From: Mycobacterium stomatepiae
GTDB lineage: Bacteria; Actinomycetota; Actinomycetes; Mycobacteriales; Mycobacteriaceae
Length of the DNA stretch: 64,000 bases
NCBI RefSeq assembly: GCF_010731715.1
Contig: NZ_AP022587.1
Span: 5,952,001-6,016,000 of the forward strand
Reading direction: 5' to 3'
The position numbers were made by a program, and so were the translations under genes. This document shows positions 46,835-56,170 of the stretch, in pieces (positions within the stretch are counted from its first letter, which is position 1; each line of letters opens with the position of its first letter). The notes below the pieces were generated by a model that saw only the letters and a list, made by a program, of their open reading frames with translations, had not been told where the DNA came from and did no database searches.

Positions 46835-48313
46835 ATGGCTGCATGGGCGGGCCGTGAGGGAGATACTGCGTCGGTACCCGAAGGAATCAAGGGGATGGCG
46901 GCGGACTCGCGCGTCGGAATGACGTTCGGCAAATACAACATCACGCGCCTGCTCGGCAAGGGCGGGGGTGGGGCAGTCTACGAAGCCTTCGACACCGGCA
47001 AACAGCGAACCGTCGCGGTCAAGATCCTGGCCGACGAGTTGTCCACCAATCCCACGTTTCGTACCCGATTTCAGCGGGAGTCTCAGGCCGCGGCGATCCT
47101 GCAGGAACCCCACGTCATTCCGATCCACGACTGGGGCGAGATCGACGGCAGCCTCTACATCGAGATGCGCTTGGTGCAGGGGCAGACGCTTCTCGACTTG
47201 ATCGCCGACGGCCCGTTGGCTCCTCGGCGTGCGGTCGCCCTCATCGGTCAGGTCGCCGACGCACTGGATGCGGCGCACACCGAGGGGTTGATCCATCGAG
47301 ACGTCAAGCCGCAGAACATCATCGTCACCCCGGCCGATTTCGTGTATCTCGTCGACTTCGGAATCGCCGAAGGCAGAGGCGATCCGCGGCTGACGACGGT
47401 CGGGACTCAGATCGGCACCTTGAATTACATGGCGCCCGAACGGTTTCGCGACGGGATAACCACGCCCGCGGTCGACGTCTACTCGCTTGCGTGCGTGTTG
47501 TACGAGTCGCTCACCGCCGCCGCCCCGTTCGACGGCGACAGCCTGGAACATCTGGTGGCGGCCCACATGGCCCTGCCGCCCCCACAACCGAGTGCGGCGA
47601 ATCCGCGGGTTCCGGTCGCGCTGGACAAGGTCGTCGCACGCGGCATGGCCAAAGACCCCGACGACCGGTACGCCACGGCGGGCGCCCTGGCGCGTGCGGC
47701 GCAGCGCGCTTTGGGAAGCGACATCACCGACGAGATGGCGTCACCGCCCGGCGCATCGACGGATGCCAACGGCACGAGACTGTTCGCCGCGGCCGTGCAA
47801 ACCGATCCCATTGCGGCGGAGCCTCCCGACCACGATTCGAGAAAACGCGGATGGGTGCTGCCGGCCGTGATCGCGGGCACCGCGGCTCTGGTCCTCGGGG
47901 GCATCGGTGTGGACATCGGCCTGTTCGCACACGGGCCAACAAGACCGCAGCAAACCCCCGCGCGCGCAGCGCTGCCCCCACTGATAACCGGTCCCGACCT
48001 CAGCGCCCTGCATCAGTCCTGCGATCAGGGCTTTTCCTTGTCGAACACCACGGGGTTCGGCACCCACGCCGGCCGTGGCACACCGGAAACCTCGTGTCTA
48101 TTCGCCAACAGCGTGCTGACCTCCTACTGGGCCGAATACGGCGACGCCAGCCCGCTGCCACGGGCCGTCTCCGCGCCCGGCGCAGTGGACTGCAAGTCCG
48201 TGCCGGGCGCGCTGTGCAACGGCTCCAACTTCCTGATGCACTGCCAGCAACACCCCGGGGACAGCTGGATCACCTGCATCGGCGGAAGTAGCGCCCGCGT
48301 GTACCTGTGGTGA
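46835..48313 (+). CDS. Membrane Ser/Thr protein kinase (PknD/PknH type)
   Basis: 492 residues. Kinase domain (~34-290): Gly loop LLGKGGGGAVYEAFD, Lys63 in AVKIL, HRDVKPQN at 154-161, DFG (174-176), NYMAPERF. One membrane helix (~336-358), then a ~130-residue extracellular domain with several Cys (DLSALHQSCDQGFSLSNTTG and SNFLMHCQQHPGDSWITCIG). The extracellular part is neither the NHL domain of PknD nor the usual PknH sensor. ATG 46835 is the first in frame; 46895 (MAADSRVGMTFGKYN) is an option. The next gene, four bases on, codes for an FHA protein of EmbR type, its likely substrate. Confidence 0.9.
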   Translation: MAAWAGREGDTASVPEGIKGMAADSRVGMTFGKYNITRLLGKGGGGAVYEAFDTGKQRTVAVKILADELSTNPTFRTRFQRESQAAAILQEPHVIPIHDWGEIDGSLYIEMRLVQGQTLLDLIADGPLAPRRAVALIGQVADALDAAHTEGLIHRDVKPQNIIVTPADFVYLVDFGIAEGRGDPRLTTVGTQIGTLNYMAPERFRDGITTPAVDVYSLACVLYESLTAAAPFDGDSLEHLVAAHMALPPPQPSAANPRVPVALDKVVARGMAKDPDDRYATAGALARAAQRALGSDITDEMASPPGASTDANGTRLFAAAVQTDPIAAEPPDHDSRKRGWVLPAVIAGTAALVLGGIGVDIGLFAHGPTRPQQTPARAALPPLITGPDLSALHQSCDQGFSLSNTTGFGTHAGRGTPETSCLFANSVLTSYWAEYGDASPLPRAVSAPGAVDCKSVPGALCNGSNFLMHCQQHPGDSWITCIGGSSARVYLW

Positions 48314-48317
48314 CTGC

Positions 48318-49472
48318 ATGCCGGATATCGCGATGACCCACAACGGCCTCCGGTTTGGGCTATTGGGACCGTTGCAGCTGAGCGTCGACGGTGCCGAGCT
48401 GCCGTTGGGTGCGGCAAAACGGCGGGCCGTGCTGGCCTTGCTGCTGATCAATCGCAACCGCACCGTGCCGATCGACACGTTGATCGACGCCGCGTGGCAG
48501 CAACGCCCACCGCCCGAGGCTCGAGCGAGCCTGCATGCGCACGTCTCTCGGCTGCGCCGGCTGATCGGCAGCGCCGGCGTGGATCCCGCCGTGATCCTGG
48601 CCAGCGCCCAGCCCGGGTATCGATTGGCCGTGCCCGAAGAGGCGTGCGATCTCGGTCGTTTCGCCGTCGAACAAAAGGCGGGATTTGAGGCCGTTACCGC
48701 CGGCCGGTTCGAAAAGGCGAGTGGCCATTTGTCGGCCGCGCTAGGGGAGTGGCGCGGGCCGGTGCTCGAGGACCTGCGCGACTTTGAATTCGTCGACGCC
48801 TTCGCCGCGGCATTGGCAGAGGACAAGCTGGTGACACTCACCGCGCGGGCCGAGATCGAAATAGCTTGCGGTCGAACGCATTCGATAATCCGTGAGCTCG
48901 AAGTCCTGGTGGGCGAGCACCCGTATCGAGAACCGCTGTGGGCGCAGTTGATAACCGCCTACTATGCGGCGGAGCGCCAATACGACGCACTGGACGCCTA
49001 CGGTCGGCTCAAGACTGCGCTCGCTGACGATCTGGGTATCGATCCCGGTCCCACGTTGCAGCGTCTACATCAGCGGATCCTTCGCCAAGAGCCGCTCGAC
49101 GTCGAACAAGCGGCGCGCGCAACGGCCAAACGCGTTGCCGTGACTCGTCGGCGGACTACCAAGATTGTCCAGGAGTCGGCCGTCGTCGCACACCTCCGCG
49201 ATGCCGGCGGAAGTCGTTATCCGCTGCGAGGAACCGCGACCAGGATCGGCCGCGTCGCCGACAATGACATCGTCCTCGACGACGACACGGTCAGTCGCTA
49301 CCACGCGGTGATCGTCGACACCGGAAACAGTTTCGTCATTACGGATCTGCGGTCCGCCAACGGAGTCGACGTCGCGGGTCAGAGGGTTCGTGTCAGCGCG
49401 ACGCTCGCCGACGGTGATCGCATTTGCATCTGCGGCCACGAGTTCGTCTTCGAGATGTCCGGAGTTTGGTGA
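48318..49472 (+). CDS. EmbR-like regulator (SARP-BTAD plus FHA)
   Basis: 384 residues with the EmbR layout: an N-terminal winged helix (~10-100, LGAAKRRAVLALLLINRNRT), a BTAD helical region (~105-260, EHPYREPLWAQLITAYYAAE) and an FHA domain (~292-382, TRIGRVADNDIVLDDDTVSR, YHAVIVDT, ITDLRSANGVDV). The FHA carries Arg, Ser and Asn of the phosphothreonine site. EmbR in M. tuberculosis is phosphorylated by PknH and activates arabinosyltransferase genes; this pair has the same adjacent kinase-EmbR logic, though no emb genes are near. Start ATG 48318, four bases after the kinase stop, so translationally coupled. Confidence 0.9.
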   Translation: MPDIAMTHNGLRFGLLGPLQLSVDGAELPLGAAKRRAVLALLLINRNRTVPIDTLIDAAWQQRPPPEARASLHAHVSRLRRLIGSAGVDPAVILASAQPGYRLAVPEEACDLGRFAVEQKAGFEAVTAGRFEKASGHLSAALGEWRGPVLEDLRDFEFVDAFAAALAEDKLVTLTARAEIEIACGRTHSIIRELEVLVGEHPYREPLWAQLITAYYAAERQYDALDAYGRLKTALADDLGIDPGPTLQRLHQRILRQEPLDVEQAARATAKRVAVTRRRTTKIVQESAVVAHLRDAGGSRYPLRGTATRIGRVADNDIVLDDDTVSRYHAVIVDTGNSFVITDLRSANGVDVAGQRVRVSATLADGDRICICGHEFVFEMSGVW

Positions 49473-49476
49473 GACT

Positions 49477-49956
49477 TCAGGCTGTGCGCGGCCAGAACCG
49501 GTACGCCACCAGCATCGGCACGATCAGCCAGGGGAGATTGAGTGGCAGGTAGGTCGCCAGGTGCAAGGGCGGATTAGGCCCGAGGAACGTCTGCATGAAG
49601 TAGAAGTACATATTCACCACGGCGCTCACGGCATAGGCGATCGCCAGTGCGGGCAGCCAGCGCCACGATTTCAGCTTCCAGACGCCGATGGTGAGCATCA
49701 CGAGCAGCGGGAGTTGAACGAAACCGTCGTACAGCAGCGAGGCCCGCAAGGCGGGCGGCATGACCAGATGCTGCGGTTCTTGCTCGACGCCCCAGGTGTG
49801 TAAGGCGCGCAGCGGTGGCCACGGGCTGTCAGTGGCGACGGGAACGCCCAATCCTTCCGGCAGACTCAACAAGACGGCGTTGATGATGCCGAGCACGAAG
49901 GCGGGGAGCAGGAGGTAGTCGAGCCGACGCCGCTGCATCTGCTCATCTTGCAGCAC
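49477..49956 (-). CDS. Four-helix membrane protein (EXPERA/EBP-like)
   Basis: 159 residues with four hydrophobic segments: YLLLPAFVLGIINAVLLSLP, FVQLPLLVMLTIGVWKL, PALAIAYAVSAVVNMYFYFM and LNLPWLIVPMLVAYRFWPRT. The pattern fits the EXPERA (emopamil-binding/TM6SF) type of integral membrane proteins; catalytic residues are not clear. The GTG at 49956 is the longest start, ATG 49938 an alternative. It converges with the EmbR-like gene, five bases apart. Confidence 0.62.
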   Translation of the reverse strand: MLQDEQMQRRRLDYLLLPAFVLGIINAVLLSLPEGLGVPVATDSPWPPLRALHTWGVEQEPQHLVMPPALRASLLYDGFVQLPLLVMLTIGVWKLKSWRWLPALAIAYAVSAVVNMYFYFMQTFLGPNPPLHLATYLPLNLPWLIVPMLVAYRFWPRTA

Positions 49957-50024
49957 AGTCGCGAGGTTTCAAGTATGAATAGCGCCGGTACCGATGGTGT
50001 TCGAATGTTAGGAGGCAACGTCAA

Positions 50025-50567
50025 GTGACCACACCGATTTCCTTGCGCTTAGCGCTGGTGACGATGGTGGCGATCACCGCGTGCGCGACCGCGCCGCACG
50101 GCAACGCCGAACCGACAACCCAGCAGTCGCCGTTCCCGACCGGAAAATCCGGCGGCACCATTCATGTCACGGAGTACAGCACCGCCACCGCCGACGTCAC
50201 GCTCAACAACGCGAACTGGGTCTCGTCCGGCTGTTACGGTGGCGGCGGCTGCAACGTCATCGAGATCACCATCGTCGGCAAGTCCGACGCACCATTCACG
50301 TACAGCCAGACCTCCATCACGGCCGCCGCCACGCCGTGGCGGCAAGATCCGTACCGGGATATCCAGGGCGGCTCGTCCACTATCGATTACCAGGCGATCA
50401 ACAAGACCCCGCCGCTGCGCTCGGGCACCGTGGCCAATGGCCAAACCGTGCACGGATTCATCGCCTACGACAGCACCGTGAAGCAGGGCGACATCTACAT
50501 CGAGTTCAACGACCCCAACGCCCCGGCGGCACCCACCCCGTTGGCGGGCTGGAAGGTCCACACGTAA
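50025..50567 (+). CDS. Secreted protein with immunoglobulin-like (DUF4352-type) fold
   Basis: 180 residues. Signal region LALVTMVAITACATAPHGNA with a possible lipobox ITAC at Cys20. Then GGTIHVTEYSTATADVTLNN, CNVIEITIVGKSDAPFTYSQ and TVANGQTVHGFIAYDSTVKQ, an all-beta pattern seen in DUF4352/MPT63-like secreted proteins. A Cys pair (CYGGGGC) could form a disulfide. Start GTG 50025 after TAGGAGG. Function unknown; many such proteins are secreted antigens. Confidence 0.7.
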   Translation: MTTPISLRLALVTMVAITACATAPHGNAEPTTQQSPFPTGKSGGTIHVTEYSTATADVTLNNANWVSSGCYGGGGCNVIEITIVGKSDAPFTYSQTSITAAATPWRQDPYRDIQGGSSTIDYQAINKTPPLRSGTVANGQTVHGFIAYDSTVKQGDIYIEFNDPNAPAAPTPLAGWKVHT

Positions 50568-50736
50568 CCCGCCGCCTCTTAGGCGAGTTAAGCGGTCTTC
50601 CAAGAGGATTAGGGGACGGTGCCCCACTGATGTGGGAACCCCGATGCCGACCGCTACACGTACGTCGTCACCCGCGAAAGCGACGACGGCACATGTGCTT
50701 GACGTCGGCTGGGCGGCGGCGGGCTAGATTACCCGT

Positions 50737-51672
50737 ATGCGGATTGTTCGCTTGCTCGGCGTAGTTCTGGCGATCCTCGCAGCCGGTTTACCGCTGGCAA
50801 CCCCCGCCGGCGCGCAACCGCCGTCCAAGCTGACCGATCACATCACCGACAACACCGGGGTGTTGACGGATTCCGATCGGGCGACGGTCCGCGCGGCACT
50901 CGACCGGCTCTATCGGGATCAGCACGTTCAACTGTGGGTGGTTTACGTCGACAACTTCTCCAGGTTCAAACCCGAAAACTGGGCCGACAAAACCCGCAGC
51001 GCCAGCGAAATGGACGACCGCGACGCGCTGCTGGCCGTGGCCACGAACACCAAGGCGTACGCGTTCTCCGTGCCGGCGAAGGCCCCGGGCATTACGGACG
51101 CCGACCTAAACAGTCTGCGGAGCAACAAGATTGAACCCGCGGTGGGTGCCAAGGACTGGAGCGGTGCGGCGGTCGCGGCGGCCGACGGGTTGAATCGATC
51201 AGCAGGGGTGACCAAGCCATCAGGGTCGAACAATCCGTCGGAGCCGAGCGAACCGCCGGGCTCGTCAAAGCGGATTTGGCTGATGATCGCGATCGGCGTC
51301 ATCGTCGTCGTGGTCATCGTCGTGGCGGCGATTGTGCTCTATCGCGTACGCCGCCGCCGCGGCGTGCCGCCGCTCGCCCCCGGTGATGGACAGCGCGTTG
51401 ATTCGTTGGGGCGGGCGTTGCCGATCGCGGACGCCAGGTTGCGCCAAGTCTCCGACTACGTCGCCAAGCATCGCGAGAGCATCGGCGCGGAGGCGCGGGC
51501 GCGATTCGACGAGGCGAGAAGGCATTTGGCGGCGGCGCACGACAAACAAGCAAGCAACGAGCCCGAAGCGATCGCTCATGCCAACGGGGCATCGACGCTG
51601 GCCGCTCAGGCGCAAACGCTGGCGAACGCCGACGTGCTGGCGGCCCATCGCGCGCCTAGACGTCGAGGGTGA
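50737..51672 (+). CDS. TPM-domain membrane protein (Psb32/MOLO-1 type)
   Basis: 311 residues. Signal peptide (MRIVRLLGVVLAILAAGLPL, TPAGA), then a TPM domain (~28-150): TDHITDNTGVLTDSDRATVR through LWVVYVDNFSRFKPENWA and DALLAVATNTKAYAFSV. A Ser/Pro linker follows, one membrane helix at ~180-203 (MIAIGVIVVVVIVVAAIVLY), and a short cytosolic helical tail. Homologs in mycobacteria are about twice as long, with a long coiled-coil tail; this one ends at ADVLAAHRAPRRRG, so it is short. Probably a membrane-tethered factor in envelope or complex assembly; role unproven. Confidence 0.75.
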   Translation: MRIVRLLGVVLAILAAGLPLATPAGAQPPSKLTDHITDNTGVLTDSDRATVRAALDRLYRDQHVQLWVVYVDNFSRFKPENWADKTRSASEMDDRDALLAVATNTKAYAFSVPAKAPGITDADLNSLRSNKIEPAVGAKDWSGAAVAAADGLNRSAGVTKPSGSNNPSEPSEPPGSSKRIWLMIAIGVIVVVVIVVAAIVLYRVRRRRGVPPLAPGDGQRVDSLGRALPIADARLRQVSDYVAKHRESIGAEARARFDEARRHLAAAHDKQASNEPEAIAHANGASTLAAQAQTLANADVLAAHRAPRRRG

Positions 51673-51697
51673 AAAAGCCTACATATCAACACGATTG

Positions 51698-52155
51698 CTA
51701 GGTTGTGACCGCCATCAACTTGTCGCTGGAGTTCCATGACTGAACGAAGAGCGCCAGCGGGATCTGCTCGTCGCGACCCTAGCGGCTGCCGCTGTCGTTG
51801 AGGTGCCCGACGTCGTTGCGGGTGTCGACACCGGTCACGACCACCGTGTGGTCATGGGCGGGGTTGCCCTGCTCGTCTTTGTGGTCGACGGGCTCGTGCC
51901 AGATGAGTTCGCTGTTGCGGCTGACGAGCACCTTGTGGCCGGCGCCCAGTTCCTGCTCGAGTTCCTCAATGCTGCCGTTGCGAATGGTGGCGCCGACGTT
52001 GTACTGCGCCAGTAGCGCGGGGATGTCGCGGAACCACATGCCCTCGCCGGAATTCGGATCCTTGGGATTGGCGGGCCTGGTGTAGATCGGGCCGGGGCCC
52101 TGTGAGCTGGGCGTCACATGGGCCCGGTCGATGATCTCTCCCGCCGAACTCGCTT
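51698..52155 (-). pseudogene. C39-like peptidase domain fragment with in-frame stop
   Basis: From ~52155 the minus strand reads AGEIIDRAHVTPSSQGPGPI, WFRDIPALLAQYNVGATIRN, VSRNSELIWHEPVDHKDEQG, HDHTVVVTGVDTRNDVGHLN and DSGSR. Then TAG (51779) interrupts; beyond it GRDEQIPLALFVQSWNSSDK and LMAVTT complete the usual end. The His (HDHTVVV) and Asp (LNDSG) of a papain-like triad are there; the N-terminal part with the catalytic Cys is absent (stop at the 5' side). So it is doubly broken. Confidence 0.72.
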
Positions 52156-52204
52156 AACGACGAAAAACGAGTCGGTGTCGCCCGCCGGACCGTAGGGTTG
52201 ACGG

Positions 52205-53923
52205 GTGCTGGCAAACGGGGCGCTGGTCTGCGGTTACCGCATCGAGGCGGTGCTGGGCAGCGGGGGGATGGGCACCGTGTATTTGGCCGCCGATCCCGCG
52301 TTGCCCCGCCAAGTCGCCCTCAAGGTGCTCTCGGCCGAGCTGTCGCGCGATCGGGACTTTCGGGCGCGATTCATTCGCGAAGCCGACACGGCGGCCGCAC
52401 TGGCGCACCCCCAGATCGTGTCCGTCTATACGCGCGGGCAAACCGAAGAAGGTCAGCTGTGGATCGCGATGCAGTTCGTCGACGGAACCGACGCCGAGGC
52501 CGCGTTGTGCGACGGAACCATGACCCCACACCGGGCGGTCCACATCATCTCGCAAGTGGCCAAGGCGCTCGATTTCGCGCACGCCAACCACGTCATCCAC
52601 CGCGACGTCAAGCCGGGCAACTTCCTGCTCTCCGGCACCTTCGGCCCCAACGAGCGAGTCCTGCTCGGCGACTTCGGGATTGCTCGTGCGCTTGACGACG
52701 TGGGTCTGACCGCCACCGGGGCGGTGGTGGCCACCGTCGGCTACGCCGCACCCGAGGTGCTGTCCAACGGGCGAATCGACGGCCGGGTCGACATTTATTC
52801 GTTGGGTTGCACGCTGTATCGATTGCTCACGGGCAACACACCCTTCCCGGCCAACAACGGGGCCGCGGCCGTGATGATGGCCCGCTTGATGCAACCCCCG
52901 CCCCGCCCCAGCGATGCGGTGCCGTCGCTGCCTCCCGGCCTCGATCACGTAATCGCGATCGCGATGGCAAAGGATCCCGCCGCCCGATTCCCGTCGGCGG
53001 GCGCACTGGCCGACGCCGCCGTCTCGGCGCTGCATGATCGCAACCGCTACGCACCGCTGCCACCGATCCCCAGCGGTGACGTCCACTCCTACCCGCACAC
53101 TTCGCAGCCGCCGACGGTGACCGCCTGGCCGGGGTCGCGACTGCCCGGGCAGTTCCCGCCACCCGGGCCGCAAGCGCCGGCTCCTAAGCGCCGGCGCGGT
53201 TTGATCGCCGCCGCGCTGGCCGGCGTGGTGCTGTTGGTCGCCACGGTCACCGTGCTCGCCTGGCCGGACGCCGGCGGGCCCCACACTGACGTCAGCCAGG
53301 GCTCCGGATCACCGGGCTCATCGGCGTCGCCGCAGGGGCCGCCGGCCACCGATGTCGCCCCCGCTCAGCTGCGCTCGATCTTGTTGTCCGCGGCCCAACT
53401 TCCGGTCGCGGCCAATGGGGATCCGCTGGTGCTCGAGCAAGACAGTGCCGGCCTGCTCGACGATTCGGCGGCCGTTGACAACCCCTCATGCGTGGGCGCC
53501 TGGGCCCCCGCACAGCAGAGCGTGTATGGGCGAACCAGTTACACGGGTGTGGCCGTACAAACGTTGCGCGGCATGAACGAACAGGCTTGGCAGGACAGCG
53601 TCACCCAGGCTGTCCTCGCCTTCCCCAGCGACAAGGCCGTCAGCGCCCTGACGTCGCAGGAGGGGCAATGGTCGCTGTGCGGCGGAAAATCCGTCACCGT
53701 TACCGAACCAGGCGCGCCCGCCAAGACGTGGGACTTGGGCCAGCCCCAGACCACTGCCGGTGTGCTGACCCTGCCGGCGACGCTGCGCGGCGGCGGATCG
53801 TGTCAACACGGAATGATGGTGCGCGGCAATGTCTTAGTCGACATCCGGCAATGCCGCGCCGCGGGCGGGGTCGACATCGCCGCGCTGGTCAGCGCTACCG
53901 CCAACAAGGTGCCACGACAATGA
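52205..53923 (+). CDS. Membrane Ser/Thr kinase with PknH-type sensor domain
   Basis: 572 residues. Kinase domain (~10-275): [20 protein letters not shown], Lys40, HRDVKPGN (132-139), GDFGIA (155-160), GYAAPEVLS. Pro-rich juxtamembrane ([18 protein letters not shown]), one helix ~336-356 ([20 protein letters not shown]), then a PknH-type extracellular domain with Cys in [44 protein letters not shown] and DIRQCRA. PknH kinases phosphorylate EmbR-like proteins and envelope regulators; an EmbR-like gene lies 3.9 kb upstream. GTG 52205. Followed closely by two lipoprotein genes. Confidence 0.92.
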   Translation: MLANGALVCGYRIEAVLGSGGMGTVYLAADPALPRQVALKVLSAELSRDRDFRARFIREADTAAALAHPQIVSVYTRGQTEEGQLWIAMQFVDGTDAEAALCDGTMTPHRAVHIISQVAKALDFAHANHVIHRDVKPGNFLLSGTFGPNERVLLGDFGIARALDDVGLTATGAVVATVGYAAPEVLSNGRIDGRVDIYSLGCTLYRLLTGNTPFPANNGAAAVMMARLMQPPPRPSDAVPSLPPGLDHVIAIAMAKDPAARFPSAGALADAAVSALHDRNRYAPLPPIPSGDVHSYPHTSQPPTVTAWPGSRLPGQFPPPGPQAPAPKRRRGLIAAALAGVVLLVATVTVLAWPDAGGPHTDVSQGSGSPGSSASPQGPPATDVAPAQLRSILLSAAQLPVAANGDPLVLEQDSAGLLDDSAAVDNPSCVGAWAPAQQSVYGRTSYTGVAVQTLRGMNEQAWQDSVTQAVLAFPSDKAVSALTSQEGQWSLCGGKSVTVTEPGAPAKTWDLGQPQTTAGVLTLPATLRGGGSCQHGMMVRGNVLVDIRQCRAAGGVDIAALVSATANKVPRQ

Positions 53924-53942
53924 CGCAACACGGGGGATATCG

Positions 53943-54431
53943 ATGAACGCTTTCGCACCGGTCGTTACCCGCCTGTGGGCCATCGGTGTGGTCGCCGCGC
54001 TGACCGTCTCGTGCACGACGACAACCGGAGGCTCCGCGCAGCCCCAACACACCGTCGCCTCGAACTCGATGCCCGCCGCGGCCCCCTCCGGTGGCCCGGC
54101 GACCCCGGCCCCCTCCGCCACTCCTTCGGCCCAGGATCAGATCCGGGAGACCCTGATGGCGTTTCAGGATGCGTACAACACCCAAAACTGGGACGCCTAT
54201 CTGGAATTGATGTGTACGGCGATGCGGTCCCAATTCAGCGGCACCGCAATCAATTACGTCAAGAAAGGCCGCGCCCAAAACGGCGTCACCACGATCAAGA
54301 ACATCAGCAACATCGCGATCACCGGCGACACCGCCGACGCCACGTTCGAAAGTCAAAACGAAACGTTGGGCACTCGCACCGTCAGCTTGCCGTTGAAGCT
54401 CGAAGACGGCTGGAAAATCTGCAAGGTGTAA
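53943..54431 (+). CDS. Lipoprotein with NTF2/DUF4878-like domain
   Basis: 162 residues, signal and lipobox VSC (Cys24: VVAALTVSCTTTTGGSAQ), then a low-complexity Ser/Pro/Ala stretch and a C-terminal ~95-residue domain: IRETLMAFQDAYNTQNWDAY, ELMCTAMRSQFSGTAINY, ITGDTADATFESQNETLG, LPLKLEDGWKICKV. This is a NTF2-like (DUF4878) fold common in mycobacterial lipoproteins. Start ATG 53943 about 20 bp after the kinase gene, so the same operon. It probably works outside with the kinase's sensor (inference). Confidence 0.8.
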   Translation: MNAFAPVVTRLWAIGVVAALTVSCTTTTGGSAQPQHTVASNSMPAAAPSGGPATPAPSATPSAQDQIRETLMAFQDAYNTQNWDAYLELMCTAMRSQFSGTAINYVKKGRAQNGVTTIKNISNIAITGDTADATFESQNETLGTRTVSLPLKLEDGWKICKV

Positions 54432-54443
54432 CCACGAATCAAT

Positions 54444-55688
54444 ATGAAAAGCGCACTGCTGCACGTGAACTCGACGATTGTTGCTGCACTGCTGCTCGCG
54501 GCCTGTAGCCACACCACCGCCGGCGAAGCCACCCGCGCGCCCGAGTCAACCTCCGCGGCGCCGGTGAACACCTCCCTGCTTGACCCGGGAAGATATCCCG
54601 TCGCGCCGCAGCCCCCGCTGGGCAACGCCGGCTCGGACCACGCCGGGCGACTCGCCGAAGGACGCCGGATGGCTGCCTACGTCGTCGGGCCCTGGGAGAT
54701 CGAGCCCTCACTGATCGGCTTGAACTCGTCCGGTCCGGCCGTCATCGCCGAATCCAAGGGGCTGACGCGCGCGGTGTGGGCGCCGATCGCCGGGGGCGCC
54801 TACAACTTGTCGCTGGTGGTCGGATTCGTCACCGAGCGACAGTCCCAGGGCCCCAATCCGCAAATGGCGCTGCGCAATTCCGTGCTGCGATTCGCCAGCG
54901 CCGCGGAGGCATCCCAGGCGGCGCAGAACATGACCACGGCGGCCAGGAACATGCCGCGTGATCCCACCGCCACCCCGATCGTGACAGAACCGGAACGCCC
55001 GCTGCCTATTCCGGGACATCCCGAGGCCGGCGGTACGGTGCTGACTTTCCAAGAGGGCGCCCAGACCGTGGTTGAACTCACGGCGCTCACCGCGCACGGT
55101 CCCTACGTTCTCGTCCAAGTTGTGCGGTGTGCCGCCGGCCCGGACTGTGAAGCCCAACTTGCCGGGCGCACACTGGATCGTCAGCTTCCTCTTCTCGACA
55201 CCTTTGTGCCGACCGATGCGGCCGAGTTCCCCACGCTTGCACTGGATCCCACCGGCCTGGTCGCGCGCACCTTGCCGCCGCCAGCGGACCAAACCACTTC
55301 GATGTCCGGGGCCGCCTACCCGCCAGCGGGCGCGCTGCACCTCGAGGACGATCCCGTGCAGAGCGGTCCGCTGCTTTCCGCGGTGGGCGTGGACTTTGTT
55401 TCGGTGAATCTGACCACCGTCTACCAAGCGAAAGACGCCGCGGCTGCGCAGACGCTCGCCCGGGGTTACAGCGACCTTGCCGCTAAAATGCCTGCCGCAC
55501 AAGCGGCTTCACCGGTCCCCGGTCTCCCGGACAGTCACTGCACTCGTGTCGCCGGATCCAACGGTCTGGTGCCCCGCTACTGGTGTCTGAGTGTCGCGGG
55601 CCGCTACACCATCAAAACGGTTGCCCGCCAGCTCGATAACGCCCAACAACAGATGGCGGCCCAATATCGCATCCTGACGGCGAGTTGA
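54444..55688 (+). CDS. Lipoprotein, DUF7373-like, in kinase operon
   Basis: 414 residues; lipobox LAAC (Cys21, ALLLAACSHTTAG). The body is conserved in mycobacterial secreted lipoproteins: LDPGRYPVAPQPPLGNAGSD, RRMAAYVVGPWEIEPSLIG, VVELTALTAHGPYVLVQVVR, LLSAVGVDFVSVNLTTVYQA. Two Cys pairs (CAAGPDC; SHCTRVAG...YWCLSVAG) suggest disulfides. Start ATG 54444, 12 bp after the preceding lipoprotein. Function unknown; sharing the operon with a PknH-like kinase suggests a role in sensing at the cell surface. Confidence 0.78.
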   Translation: MKSALLHVNSTIVAALLLAACSHTTAGEATRAPESTSAAPVNTSLLDPGRYPVAPQPPLGNAGSDHAGRLAEGRRMAAYVVGPWEIEPSLIGLNSSGPAVIAESKGLTRAVWAPIAGGAYNLSLVVGFVTERQSQGPNPQMALRNSVLRFASAAEASQAAQNMTTAARNMPRDPTATPIVTEPERPLPIPGHPEAGGTVLTFQEGAQTVVELTALTAHGPYVLVQVVRCAAGPDCEAQLAGRTLDRQLPLLDTFVPTDAAEFPTLALDPTGLVARTLPPPADQTTSMSGAAYPPAGALHLEDDPVQSGPLLSAVGVDFVSVNLTTVYQAKDAAAAQTLARGYSDLAAKMPAAQAASPVPGLPDSHCTRVAGSNGLVPRYWCLSVAGRYTIKTVARQLDNAQQQMAAQYRILTAS

Positions 55689-55750
55689 CGAGATGATGCA
55701 TCGACGGGTGACCGCCGCACTGCCCGGCGCGGGTCTGTCAGGCTGCTGAC

Positions 55751-56170
55751 GTGGACGAACTCCTCGGGCCGTCGTGTCCTTGCGGCAGTGACGTCGGCTA
55801 TCGCGCTTGTTGCGGGCCGCTACACGATGGCGAATTGCTGGCCCGATCGGCCGAGGAGTTGATGCGGTCGAGGTATTCGGCATTCGCCCACGGTGACGCC
55901 GCCTATCTATTCCGCACCTGGCATCCGCGAACGCGGCCGGACGACGTGACCGTCGACCCGCGCATCACCTGGACCGGACTCGAGGTGATCGACACCGTCG
56001 CGGGTGGTCCAGACGACGATCGCGGTGAGGTGGAGTTCAACGCCCGGTTCGAGTCCGGGGGCCGCGCCGACTGCCTGCATGAGCGCAGTCACTTCGAGCG
56101 CCGGGCCGGCCGGTGGTTTTACGTCGACGCCATTGACGACGCCGCAGCGGAAGATCGCTGGCCGTCTTGA
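55751..56170 (+). CDS. YchJ-family SEC-C zinc-motif protein
   Basis: 139 residues. N-terminal SEC-C-like zinc motif CPCGSDVGYRACCGPLHDGE, then the YchJ (UPF0225) middle part RSAEELMRSRYSAFAHGDAA, YLFRTWHPRTRP, and an NTF2-like end, FNARFESGGRADCLHERSHF. Biochemical role is unknown in the family. Start GTG 55751. The stop overlaps the TTG start of the next gene (TTGA), so the two are co-translated. Confidence 0.85.
   Translation: MDELLGPSCPCGSDVGYRACCGPLHDGELLARSAEELMRSRYSAFAHGDAAYLFRTWHPRTRPDDVTVDPRITWTGLEVIDTVAGGPDDDRGEVEFNARFESGGRADCLHERSHFERRAGRWFYVDAIDDAAAEDRWPS

Noticed and set aside
52154..53284. A 376-codon frame on the minus strand opposite the kinase at 52205
   Set aside because: It overlaps a clear kinase domain; its sequence is a low-complexity by-product of GC-rich third positions.
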